DNA from: Coriobacteriia bacterium
GTDB lineage: Bacteria > Actinomycetota > Coriobacteriia > Coriobacteriales > UMGS124
Assembly: GCA_018368455.1 (NCBI GenBank)
Contig: JAGZEG010000004.1
Span: 161,776-225,775, forward strand
Direction of reading: 5' to 3'
DNA length: 64,000 nucleotides
Made by a program: the position numbers and the translations under genes. The notes beneath the pieces were generated by a model. It made no database searches and was not told the DNA's origin. It saw only the letters and a list, made by a program, of their open reading frames with translations. Of this stretch, positions 8,957 through 17,371 are shown piece by piece. Position 1 is the first letter of the stretch. The number at the start of each line of letters is the position of its first letter.

Positions 8957-10068
8957 GCGAGGGCGCTGTCGGACACCCGACGGCTTTGTGGGGCCGCGCC
9001 GTCGAGCGGCTGTCGGGAGGGAGCACGACTCGGCAGCTGGTGCTTGTCGGCGCGTGCGCTCTGGCGGTCGGTGTGCTTGGCGGTGTGGCGACTGGCGTGC
9101 TGACGCGGATGCTGAGCGGCTTTGCGGGCATATCGGTTCGCGCCGGCGCCGTGGCGGGCCTCGTGTGCGCCGCGAGTTGCGTGCTCGTGGGTGTCGCGTT
9201 CGTCGGGGCGGATCACGTTCGTCGCCGGCGCATCGCCGGTCTCGCCGAGCGCGTCGACCTTGTGCTGCGCGACCCGATGACGACACAGCCGTTCGGTGCA
9301 TACGGCGAGGGTGAGCTTGCCGTGCTCGAAAACGAGCTCCAAAAGATGGCGGCGCGCCTACGCGACCAGGCAACGGGCCTCCAGGTCGAGCGCGATGCTC
9401 TCGCCGACTCGCTTGCCGACATCTCCCACCAGCTGCGCACGCCGCTGGCCGCCATAGCGCTGACGCTCGAGTTGCTCGGCCGCCCCGACATCGGCGAGGA
9501 TCGCCGCTGCCGGCTTACGCGCGACCTGCGTTCCCAGGTCGACCACCTCAGTTGGCTGGCGACGACGCTGCTCCTGCTGGCCCGGGCCGACGCGAAGGCT
9601 CTGCGCGTGGCGTGCGAGCCTGTTCGCGTTGCCGATCTCGTGCGGGAGGCCGTCGAGCCGCTGCGCATCGCGCTCGAGCTCAAAGACCAGACGTTCGAGG
9701 CGCACCTCGCTAGCGGCGATGAGGTGTTCGAGGGCGATCCAGGGTGGAGCCGCGAGGCGCTCGCCAACATCCTGAAAAACTGCATGGAGCACACGCCCGC
9801 CGGCGGCGTTCTGCGCGTCGAGGCGTCGCGCGGCGCCCTGGCGACGCGCATCGTCGTGAGCGACACGGGCCCGGGCATCTCGGCAGCCGATCTGCCACAC
9901 GTCTTCGAGCGCTTCTACAAGGGGGAGGGCTCGGCGCCCGGTTCGGCCGGCATCGGGTTGGCGCTGGCGCGCACGCTCGTCACGGCCCAGGGCGGTACGC
10001 TGACGGCTAGCAACGGAATCCACGGTGGTGCTCGCTTCGAGTTGACGTTTCCCCACATTGTGGTGTAG
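8953..10068 (+). CDS. Sensor histidine kinase
   Basis: The protein has 371 residues; its GTG start overlaps the response-regulator stop. Two transmembrane helices (about 28-55 and 62-88) are separated by only a short loop, so there is no real extracellular sensor domain; this resembles intramembrane-sensing kinases that take their signal from a partner ABC transporter. The HisKA domain carries ISHQLRTPL with the phospho-acceptor His near residue 159. The ATPase domain has an N-box at NCMEHTP, a G1 box DTGPGIS and a G2 region GSAGIGLALA. Together with the two ABC exporters just downstream it probably forms a detoxification or immunity module responding to peptides at the membrane. The ligand is unknown. 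Confidence 0.9.
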   Translation: MSEGAVGHPTALWGRAVERLSGGSTTRQLVLVGACALAVGVLGGVATGVLTRMLSGFAGISVRAGAVAGLVCAASCVLVGVAFVGADHVRRRRIAGLAERVDLVLRDPMTTQPFGAYGEGELAVLENELQKMAARLRDQATGLQVERDALADSLADISHQLRTPLAAIALTLELLGRPDIGEDRRCRLTRDLRSQVDHLSWLATTLLLLARADAKALRVACEPVRVADLVREAVEPLRIALELKDQTFEAHLASGDEVFEGDPGWSREALANILKNCMEHTPAGGVLRVEASRGALATRIVVSDTGPGISAADLPHVFERFYKGEGSAPGSAGIGLALARTLVTAQGGTLTASNGIHGGARFELTFPHIVV

Positions 10069-10101
10069 CGGGCCGTCGAATCTCTTACAAGCCTGCCGTT
10101 C

Positions 10102-10166
10102 GTGACGGATCCGTCACCGCGGCCGTGTCCCCCTGTCACCTGCGACAACGCTAACACCGCTAGGCT
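10102..10166 (+). promoter_or_regulatory. Response-regulator-controlled promoter of first ABC operon
   Basis: A perfect 16-bp palindrome GTGACGGATCCGTCAC (10102-10117) is followed after 15 bp by CTGTCAC (10133-10139) and, 21 bp later, by a TAGGCT hexamer (10161-10166) in -10 position. The same parts with the same 21-bp spacing recur at 13320-13385. CTGTCAC and the right palindrome arm form a direct repeat about two helical turns apart, the usual layout for an OmpR-type activator. Confidence 0.6.
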
Positions 10167-10275
10167 GAAAGCCGAACGTGTTGGATTGGCTCGCTGACCC
10201 GGTTTGCCGGGTGTCGTGGGCGTGCTCCCGCAAGGGGTGCGCTTAAGGCCGCGGGCCCGTGCGGGAGGCATAGCC

Positions 10276-12567
10276 ATGAAAAGGATTCTCGCCACCCTGT
10301 TCGCCTGTGTCACCGCCGTCGTGCTGACGTGCTTCGGCGTTTCCTGGTCGAGCACGGCCGTTACAGACCTCACGTACCAAGGCGTGACGCCCGTCCTGCT
10401 GACGGGACGTGCCGACGTGCTCAACGGAACGAGCGTCCGCCAGTGGGTCGAGGCCATTCCCGAGCAGTTTGGCGTCGACGTCGAGCGCGTCGTCTCGTCA
10501 AGCGCTCGGATCACCGACGTCTATGCGAGCGACATGACGCTTGGCGGACGGGTGAGGCTCGTGGAGGGGGCGTTTCCTCCCGGAGACCAGGAGAGCGACG
10601 CGTACGTTGCGAGTTCCGATACAGGCTCGGACCTGCAGGTCGGCCGCTTTGAGCTCTTCGCGCCCCAGCAGCAAGTCCTCATCCACCCGCTGGACACGCT
10701 CGAGCACCGCGACTCCTACCTTGGCGAGCTGCATCTGCGAACGACTGACCCGATGAAGGTCGAGGAGATTCTCGCCTACCTGCGCACCCATGTGGGCCCC
10801 GCCTCCCGTCTGGACGGGCAGAGCCCCGTGCCCGTTGGGGCCGGGGAATCCGGGGGTTCCGGCTCCTCCTTCGGGGGCGGCGGCGTTGTCGTCGTGCCAT
10901 CTGGCTCTGACATTCTGCTTGCCTGGCTGTTCATGAATCCGATCTTTGCCGGGGCGGCGGCCCTGCTCGCCTTCCTCACGGTGTTTGCCTGCGTGCGCTA
11001 CGCCATTCGGGACGCGCGCGACGTCGCCATCCTTCGGCTCGAGGGCAACGGCCTGGTGCGCATCCTCGCGTGGCACGCCGCCCGCCTTGCTCCGTGCGTC
11101 GCGGCGTCGTGGGTTGCGTGTGCCGTGGGCGCCGCTGTCGTCGTTGGCGTTGCCTTGCAGAGCCTACCTGCACTTCCGGCCTTTCTGCTCGTCGACCTCA
11201 CCTGCTCGTTGGGGCTGCTCGCGCTCGCCCTGCTTGTGCTTGCGCTGACGACCGCCATCCAGAATGCTCGCTACGGCGTGGCGCGCGTCATCGCGGGCAA
11301 GCGACCGTTTGCCACGCTGACGGCCTTGCAGTTCGTGCTCAAATATGCGGTGCTCGCCGTTGTGCTCGTGGGCGTTGTCCAGATATCGGGCCAGCTCGAG
11401 ACGCTGAGGAAGGCCGATGCCGCTAACGACGCCTGGAACCGCGTGGCCGACACATATCACGTCGCGGTGAAAGATGCTGGGCAGTCCGCTGCCGAGCACT
11501 CGGGCGACTGGGCGACGCAGCGGGTCTACGAGCGAAAAGTCGACGCCACCTACCAGGCGCTGCGCGATGAGCGGGGGCTTGTGCTCGCGTACGTGACGAA
11601 CTTCTCGAACATGTACGACGGGCGGCAGCTGTGGGAGGTGAACACGGGGCCCGACAGCTATAGCCAGGATCCCTGGTGGTCCCCGTACGGCCGCTCTATC
11701 ACCGTAAACGAGAACTACCTGGAGAAGTGGCCTGTCGCCGACGTCAACGGCACCGACGTGCGTGAGCTGCTCTCCCGCGATGAGTCCGGACTCACGCGTA
11801 CCGTCCTCGTCCCGGAGAGCCTGCGCGAGCACGAGGATGAGATTCGCCAACTGTTCCTCGAGGACTTCTACTTCATGAAGGTGACGGTTCAGGGCATCTA
11901 CGCCGAGTCTGCCGGCGAGGAGCCTCTGGACATCACGCAAGACGATCTGCGCGTCAACATCATCTACGTGCCTGACGGCATGGGCTGGTTTACGTACCAC
12001 TCTGCCGTCGCTGCCGACACGGGCAACCGTATCGTTGACCCGCTTGTCGTCGTGGACGACCACGAGGCTGACGTGAGCTTCTACTACGCATGGATGACGT
12101 CGTCGTGCTACTTCGAGGCCGACCCCTACGACCCGACGGCGCCGCTGCGCGAGACGGCGGAGCGCTTCGACGCTCAGGACATGCTCAACACGGTGGATTC
12201 CGTCTACGACCAGCGCGCCGACGAGCTCGCGCGGGTGCGCCAACAGCTCGTGCTCGGTCTGCTGTGCGAGGGCCTGCTCGTCGGGGGTGCCGTGCTGTGC
12301 GTCTACCTGTTCGCGACGTGCTGGTACGTCCAGCACCGCAGGCAGGTGATGGTGCGCCGGCTGCACGGATGGCCGATGGCGCGCGTGGCGGGTCCGATGG
12401 TCGCGCTGTCCGTGACGCTGACGGCGGCGCTGGCGCTTGCGTGGCCGGGAGATGTCGCGCTCGGCGTGCGGCTAGCGCTGCCTGCGGCCGACCTACTCGT
12501 GACGCTGGCGTGCTGCTGGCTGGCCCAGCGCGCTCAGGTGGCTCTCGCGCTCAAGGGCGAGGGATAG
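10276..12567 (+). CDS. ABC exporter permease, bacteriocin-associated/immunity type
   Basis: The protein has 763 residues; ATG 10276 sits seven bases after GGGAGG. One N-terminal helix (about 5-25) is followed by an extracellular region of about 200 residues with a short Gly/Ser stretch, a block of four helices (about 215-385), a second extracellular region of about 260 residues, and three C-terminal helices (about 660-760). This plan resembles the bacteriocin-associated integral membrane (DUF1430-type, 7-8 helix) permeases rather than a plain FtsX/MacB protein. Its ATPase is the next gene. With the adjacent two-component system it probably exports or removes a peptide or lipid-targeting toxin. 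The family call is from topology, so moderate. Confidence 0.65.
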   Translation: MKRILATLFACVTAVVLTCFGVSWSSTAVTDLTYQGVTPVLLTGRADVLNGTSVRQWVEAIPEQFGVDVERVVSSSARITDVYASDMTLGGRVRLVEGAFPPGDQESDAYVASSDTGSDLQVGRFELFAPQQQVLIHPLDTLEHRDSYLGELHLRTTDPMKVEEILAYLRTHVGPASRLDGQSPVPVGAGESGGSGSSFGGGGVVVVPSGSDILLAWLFMNPIFAGAAALLAFLTVFACVRYAIRDARDVAILRLEGNGLVRILAWHAARLAPCVAASWVACAVGAAVVVGVALQSLPALPAFLLVDLTCSLGLLALALLVLALTTAIQNARYGVARVIAGKRPFATLTALQFVLKYAVLAVVLVGVVQISGQLETLRKADAANDAWNRVADTYHVAVKDAGQSAAEHSGDWATQRVYERKVDATYQALRDERGLVLAYVTNFSNMYDGRQLWEVNTGPDSYSQDPWWSPYGRSITVNENYLEKWPVADVNGTDVRELLSRDESGLTRTVLVPESLREHEDEIRQLFLEDFYFMKVTVQGIYAESAGEEPLDITQDDLRVNIIYVPDGMGWFTYHSAVAADTGNRIVDPLVVVDDHEADVSFYYAWMTSSCYFEADPYDPTAPLRETAERFDAQDMLNTVDSVYDQRADELARVRQQLVLGLLCEGLLVGGAVLCVYLFATCWYVQHRRQVMVRRLHGWPMARVAGPMVALSVTLTAALALAWPGDVALGVRLALPAADLLVTLACCWLAQRAQVALALKGEG

Positions 12568-12658
12568 TCGCGTCTGCGTTTTCGAGCGCTTGCCAACGCC
12601 GGCGGAAGGGATCTTTGCTTCCTCTCCGCCCACCTACCTATGTATCAAGGAGGTTCTC

Positions 12659-13300
12659 ATGCTGCAGCTTTCCGGTGTTACGAAGCGCTTCGGCGATCGA
12701 ACGGTCCTCGATGATCTCTGCCTGTCTGTGGAGGACGGCGCGTTCCTGACGATCACAGGGCCCTCAGGTGCGGGCAAGACGACGCTGCTCAACGTGATGG
12801 GCGGCCTCGAGCGGCCCGACGCCGGCACTGTTCTCGTTGACGGCGTGCCTCTGCGACCCGGCCGACCGGCTCTGCTGTTTCACCGGCGCCAGGCAGGCTT
12901 TCTCTTCCAGGACTTCGCGCTCATGGAGGATGAGACCGTGCGCTCCAACCTCGACGTGGCGCTTGCCTACCGCTCTGATGTGCGAGGGCGCTCCGAGCGG
13001 CTCGCGACGATGCGCGCCGCGTTGGCCCAGGTGGGGCTCGACGCCGACGTGACGCTTCCCAAGCGCGTCTACCAGCTCTCCGGTGGCGAGCAACAGCGCG
13101 TCGCCCTCGCGCGCCTCGTGTGCAAGGATCCGTCCTACGTGTTTGCCGACGAGCCGACGGGCAACCTCGACGCCGCCAACCGCGACGTTGTGCTCGGCGT
13201 GCTGAGCGAGCTCAACGAGGCCGGCAAGACGGTCGTCGTCGTGACGCACGATCCGGTTGTGGCGGACGCTGCCTGCGTCACGCAGCGCGTCTGCCTGTAG
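12659..13300 (+). CDS. ABC transporter ATP-binding protein
   Basis: The protein has 213 residues; the start follows a strong AAGGAGG (12647-12653). Walker A is GPSGAGKTT, the Q-loop lies in GFLFQDFALM, the signature is LSGGEQQR and Walker B with the D-loop is VFADEPTGNLD. The DEPTGNLD form is typical of the MacB/LolD/BceA subfamily that drives FtsX-like permeases. It is 91 bp downstream of the 763-residue permease and probably powers it. A separate promoter with a response-regulator box begins about 20 bp after its stop, so the next ABC pair is a distinct transcription unit. Confidence 0.9.
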   Translation: MLQLSGVTKRFGDRTVLDDLCLSVEDGAFLTITGPSGAGKTTLLNVMGGLERPDAGTVLVDGVPLRPGRPALLFHRRQAGFLFQDFALMEDETVRSNLDVALAYRSDVRGRSERLATMRAALAQVGLDADVTLPKRVYQLSGGEQQRVALARLVCKDPSYVFADEPTGNLDAANRDVVLGVLSELNEAGKTVVVVTHDPVVADAACVTQRVCL

Positions 13301-13319
13301 GGTGCACTCCGAAGCCTCC

Positions 13320-13385
13320 GTGACGCATCTGTCACGAGCCTGTCGTGTCGCCTGTCACTTGCACCGAGCGTTGTTTGCGTAGCCT
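13320..13385 (+). promoter_or_regulatory. Response-regulator-controlled promoter of second ABC operon
   Basis: GTGACGCATCTGTCAC (13320-13335), then CTGTCAC (13352-13358), then TAGCCT (13380-13385) exactly 21 bp later, mirroring 10102-10166. The surrounding bases differ, so this looks like conserved binding sites rather than a recent duplication. Confidence 0.6.
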
Positions 13386-13456
13386 GTGAGACGATGCACG
13401 CCAGGGTGTTGCTGCCCTTCGGAGCGACGCCACTACGCACGAGAAAGGATCGCCCC

Positions 13457-14137
13457 ATGGAGATACTGCGGGCCGAAAACGTTACGAGGGTCTATGGGCA
13501 AGGCGTCTCGCAGGTGCGCTCGCTCGACGGCGTGAGCCTGTCTGTCGAGCGCGGCGAGTTCGTCGCCATTGTCGGCGCGTCCGGGTCGGGCAAGTCGACG
13601 CTGCTGCACATTCTCGGTGCTGTCGACCGGCCGACGTCGGGTTCCGTCTACGTCAACGGCGAGGACGTGTTCTCGCGCGACGACGAGCGGCTTGCCATAT
13701 TCCGTCGCCGCGAGGTCGGTATCGTCTACCAGTTCTTCAACCTCGTGCCCGTGCTTGACGTGCTCGAGAACATCGAGCTGCCCATCTTGCTGGACGGCCG
13801 CACGCCTGACGACGCCGCCATCGCCCGGCTCATCGAGACGCTCGGTCTTACGGGACGTGAGCACAGCCTGCCCAACCAGCTGTCCGGTGGCCAGCAGCAG
13901 CGCGTGAGCATCGGGCGTGCGCTGGCGAACAACCCTTCCATCGTCCTGGCCGACGAGCCGACGGGCAACCTCGACTCGAAGAACTCCGCGGAGATCGTGG
14001 CCCTGCTGCGTCGCTCGAACAAGGAGCTCGGCCAGACGCTCATCATGGTGACGCACGACCAAAACATCGCGCTACAGGCTGACCGCGTCATCAGCATCGC
14101 CGACGGCCGCATCGCCAGCGACGAGCGGGTGCGCTAG
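13457..14137 (+). CDS. ABC transporter ATP-binding protein (MacB/BceA type)
   Basis: The protein has 226 residues; ATG 13457 follows GAAAGGA by seven bases. It carries Walker A GASGSGKST, Q-loop IVYQFFNLVPVLDVLENIELP, signature LSGGQQQR, Walker B IVLADEPTGNLDSKN and the H-loop in MVTHDQNIALQ. The permease start codon follows its stop directly, so the two are translationally coupled. The subfamily drives export or extraction of antimicrobial peptides, lipoproteins or macrolides. It is distinct in sequence from the ATPase at 12659, so the locus encodes two separate transporters under one sensory system. Confidence 0.92.
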   Translation: MEILRAENVTRVYGQGVSQVRSLDGVSLSVERGEFVAIVGASGSGKSTLLHILGAVDRPTSGSVYVNGEDVFSRDDERLAIFRRREVGIVYQFFNLVPVLDVLENIELPILLDGRTPDDAAIARLIETLGLTGREHSLPNQLSGGQQQRVSIGRALANNPSIVLADEPTGNLDSKNSAEIVALLRRSNKELGQTLIMVTHDQNIALQADRVISIADGRIASDERVR

Positions 14138-16963
14138 ATGGCCGCCCTCGAGCCGCACGCGCGTCGTCGGAGCGTGCTGTTGGCCTTTACGTGGCGCAGC
14201 CTGGCTAAGAACCGTGTGCGCACCGTCGTGACGATCGTGGGCATCGCGTTGGCCTGCGCTTTGTTTCTCGCCGTGGGCGTCTCTGCCCAGAGCGTCTACC
14301 TCTACGTCGGCGACGTGGCTCGCGCGACGTCGGGCGCGTACAACGCCGCGGCTTCCGGCGTCTCGCGCGACGCCGTGGCCCGTGCCGCACAGACGCCGGG
14401 CGTCACCCGGGTGGCATGGCTTTCCGACGAGGGGTACGCGCGAATCGACACGAGCACGACGCTCACGCCGTACCTGCACGTGAGCGGTATGTCTCCCGAT
14501 GTCGGAGACGTCTCGGCGCTCGAGTATCTGACGGCCTTGCACCTCACGTCTGGCAGGATGCCCCAGGATGTCGGCGAGATCGTGCTGCCGCAGGCGCTCG
14601 TCGACAGCGGCGTCATCGAGGCGCGGCTTGGCGACGAGCTTACGCTGCAGGTGGGCGTGCGACGCGCTTCGGACGGAGCGCTTTTGGGCTGGGCCGATCA
14701 GGCGCGTCAGGCCGATCGCGGCGCGTCGCTGGACGAGACGCTTGTCGATACCGTTGATCGCACGTTCACGGTCGTGGGCTTCTACGCGGACAACGCCGCG
14801 CTGACGTATGCGGCGGGCATACCCGGGTCGTTCGAGGCGGGCTATCCTGCCCTGACGGTTGCCTCCGATCCGCTGTTGCAGGACGCCGGAGATGCCCCCT
14901 CTGCCTATCAGCTGTGGGTTGGCGTCACCGATCCCACGGCGTCGGTGGCCGTCCTCGCCCAGATCGTGCATGCCGGCGAAAAGGGCGCGCCATCTGGCTC
15001 CCACGCACTGTTGTACGAAAACCACAACGTCAACAGCGTCACGTCGTTCTCGCTCGATCGCGGCATCTACCTCACGATGCTCGGCTTTGCGATCGTGGTG
15101 TGCGCCGTGGTCGTCGTGGCGTCTACGCTGCTCATTCGCAACGCGTTCGCTGTGTCCGTCACACAACGCACGCGGCAGTTCGGGCTGCTGAGCTCCGTGG
15201 GTGCCACCCCGCGCCAGCTGCGCGGCCTCGTGCTGCGCGAGGCGCTTGTGATCGACCTCATCGCCGCTCCTTTTGGCATCGTTGTCGGATATGCCGGAGC
15301 CGCGGCTGTGCTGACGGCGGCGCGTGGCACCATCGTGGGCGCGCTGTCGGACGGAGCCGAGAGCGTCGCGTTCCACGTGGCGCTCTCTCCGGTCATGGCT
15401 ATCATCGCCCTCGTGCTGGCACTCGTCACGACGTTGCTCTCCGCATGGGGTCCAGCCCGGCGAGCCTCTCGCATGACGGCCGTCGATGCCATCCGTTCGG
15501 CCTCCGACGTGCGGGTACCTGCCCGCGTGCAGGGGAGCGGGCGCGTCATGGGACGGCTGTTCGGCGTGAGCGGTCTGCTTGCGGCTCGCAGCTTCCGACG
15601 CGACGCCCGCCCCCGTCGCGCGGTCACGGTATCGCTCGTCACGGGCGTCACGCTCGTTGTGACGGCGCTGCTCGTCGGCGCGTACTCCGGCTCGTTTCTC
15701 GGAGCCGTGACGCCATCTGCGTCGGATGAGTTCGGCGATGGCTACGACCTGCGCTACTCGTTTAGCGAATCCAACATCGACTCGGACGACGCCGACCTCA
15801 CGCCGCAGGTCATCGCCCGCCGTCTCGGCCGGGCCGCGGGCGTCGACGACAGCACATATGCCCTGAGCCTGACCGGGATGCCCGTGCGCGTCAGTGACGG
15901 TGCGACGCCTGCCGACGCGTTCAACTCGGATTACCTCGCCGCGATGCCCGAAGGCCGTGCGAGCTCCACTGTCCAGTTCGTCGACGATAACGCCTATCGC
16001 GCCTGGCTTGAGGAGCGGGGACTGTCGGCGAACGAGCTCATGGACGCCGAACACCCTCGTGCCGTCGCCGTGAATCGCATGCGCCTTAACGACGGCACGC
16101 ACTACAGCACGGTGGCTCCATTCGCGCGCGCGGCTTTTGCGGTGGCGGCATATGTGGGCGTCAATGAGGAAGTGCTGGCGAGCGCTTCTTCGGGTGTACT
16201 GCCGCCTGATCTCTCTGACGAGGCGCAGCGTCTCTCCGACATGCCGGTTGACGGACTGGTTGTTCCCATCGGCTTTGAGGTGGGCGCGCTCTGCGAGGAC
16301 GTTCCCTGGTGGGTTGGCGTGCCCGAGGAGCCTACGTTTCTCCTGCCTCTCTCGGCTGCCCAAACCGTGGCGCCGCATGTCGCTGACGCCGCCAACGCCC
16401 CGCTCTTTCCCGCGCGCTCATGGAGCGTGTGGTTTCGGGCGGCAGACGACGCGCAGGCGCAGGCCTCCCTCACGGGCGTGCTGCAGGATGTCGGCCTCTC
16501 TCCGGTGCGGCTGTACAACCGGGCGGCAGCCGAGGCGATGTCGACGGCGAACAACCTGATGGCGCAGGTCTTCCTGTGGTCGTTTGCGGCCATCGTGACG
16601 CTCATCGCTCTGACGGGGACGTTCAACGCGATGTACACGAGCGTTGTACTGCGGCAGCGAGAGCTCGCCATGCTGCGCAGCTGCGGCCTGACGAGACGGG
16701 GTATGCGCGGCGAGCTCGTGTGCGAGTGCCTGCTGCATACGGGGCGCGTGGCGCTGTGGGCCGTGCCGATCGCGATGGTCGTGTCCCTGCTGTTCTGGGT
16801 GTCGCTGTCGCGTACGGTTGCCGGCGCTCAGTTTGTGCTGCCATGGGGCGTGCTGCCTGCGCTCGCGGTCGTGTTACTCGTGACGCTCGCCGCCGGGGCT
16901 CTCGCCCAGCGTCGCGTGCGCGAGGCCGATCTCGTTAGCATCCTGCGCACGGAGGCCGTCTAG
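14138..16963 (+). CDS. FtsX-like ABC transporter permease (large)
   Basis: The protein has 941 residues. The first helix (about 22-45, preceded by FTWRSLAKNRVRTVVTIVGIAL, a classic FtsX/MacB N-terminus) is followed by an extracellular domain to about 310, three helices forming one FtsX core (about 310-435), a reentry helix (about 500-520), a second long extracellular domain, and a second FtsX core (about 805-930). Two FtsX repeats with large external domains are typical of single-chain ABC exporters in Gram-positives. ATG 14138 abuts the ATPase stop. It should form a homodimer-like single chain with the 226-residue ATPase. Substrate unknown; immunity to peptide antibiotics is the favoured inference from the sensory genes upstream. 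Confidence 0.88.
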   Translation: MAALEPHARRRSVLLAFTWRSLAKNRVRTVVTIVGIALACALFLAVGVSAQSVYLYVGDVARATSGAYNAAASGVSRDAVARAAQTPGVTRVAWLSDEGYARIDTSTTLTPYLHVSGMSPDVGDVSALEYLTALHLTSGRMPQDVGEIVLPQALVDSGVIEARLGDELTLQVGVRRASDGALLGWADQARQADRGASLDETLVDTVDRTFTVVGFYADNAALTYAAGIPGSFEAGYPALTVASDPLLQDAGDAPSAYQLWVGVTDPTASVAVLAQIVHAGEKGAPSGSHALLYENHNVNSVTSFSLDRGIYLTMLGFAIVVCAVVVVASTLLIRNAFAVSVTQRTRQFGLLSSVGATPRQLRGLVLREALVIDLIAAPFGIVVGYAGAAAVLTAARGTIVGALSDGAESVAFHVALSPVMAIIALVLALVTTLLSAWGPARRASRMTAVDAIRSASDVRVPARVQGSGRVMGRLFGVSGLLAARSFRRDARPRRAVTVSLVTGVTLVVTALLVGAYSGSFLGAVTPSASDEFGDGYDLRYSFSESNIDSDDADLTPQVIARRLGRAAGVDDSTYALSLTGMPVRVSDGATPADAFNSDYLAAMPEGRASSTVQFVDDNAYRAWLEERGLSANELMDAEHPRAVAVNRMRLNDGTHYSTVAPFARAAFAVAAYVGVNEEVLASASSGVLPPDLSDEAQRLSDMPVDGLVVPIGFEVGALCEDVPWWVGVPEEPTFLLPLSAAQTVAPHVADAANAPLFPARSWSVWFRAADDAQAQASLTGVLQDVGLSPVRLYNRAAAEAMSTANNLMAQVFLWSFAAIVTLIALTGTFNAMYTSVVLRQRELAMLRSCGLTRRGMRGELVCECLLHTGRVALWAVPIAMVVSLLFWVSLSRTVAGAQFVLPWGVLPALAVVLLVTLAAGALAQRRVREADLVSILRTEAV

Positions 16964-16974
16964 TTCGTGGCGAC

Positions 16975-17004
16975 CCGGCTGGGGCGGAGCTCCGCCCCAG
17001 CCGG
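16975..17004. terminator. 30-bp perfect palindrome after ABC operon
   Basis: Two 15-base arms (CCGGCTGGGGCGGAG and its exact complement) meet without a loop. It lies 12 bp after the permease stop and would fold into a very stable hairpin, but there is no T-tract on either strand. It may be a Rho-assisted or bidirectional terminator, or a protein site. Confidence 0.45.
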
Positions 17005-17057
17005 ATCCCATGCTTGCATCAACCCGTGGCACGCGAGGCGTCGAAGACACGCCCGTT

Positions 17058-17302
17058 TGGCAAGAAAGCCGCCTAGTGCGGTAAACCGGAACGCGCACTG
17101 GCAAGAATGGACGCTAGTGCGGTGATGGTTTGGTACCGTGCTCGGAGCCATCCGACAAAACCCCAGCTTCCTGGGATACGAGTGTCCAGGACGGGACCCG
17201 TTGATGGTCCGGGAAGCCCGATTTTCTTGCTTGTCCACCGCACTAGGCCCCATACTTGCCAGCCCACATTTGAAATTACCGCATTCTGGCCCTTTCTTGC
17301 CA
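17058..17302. repeat. Repeat element A: two direct plus two inverted 25-bp motifs, 41-bp period
   Basis: Four copies of a 25-bp motif, TGGCAAG-N8-CTAGTGCGGT, are present. Plus-strand copies are at 17058-17082 and 17099-17123; inverted copies are at 17237-17261 and 17278-17302 (the last reads AGAATGCGGT in the right half). Both pairs are spaced exactly 41 bp start to start. A degenerate fifth half-copy may lie at 17319-17343, again 41 bp on. The 8-bp inner spacers differ between copies, so the motif looks like a protein site rather than an RNA stem. The rest of 17005-17371 holds no convincing gene. Two more elements of the same design are at 24886-25132 and 46950-47186. Confidence 0.8.
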
Positions 17303-17371
17303 TTGGGGCACTCGTCGTCCCCTGTGGGGTCATACTTTGCCCAGAGTCTGGGTGCGGAGGGCGGTTTTCCC

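Noticed and set aside
17058..17302. CRISPR array
   Set aside because: Motif repeats at a fixed period resemble repeat-spacer units, but there are only two per direction, they switch orientation, and the 25-bp unit itself contains a variable 8-bp core. No cas gene is present in the window.
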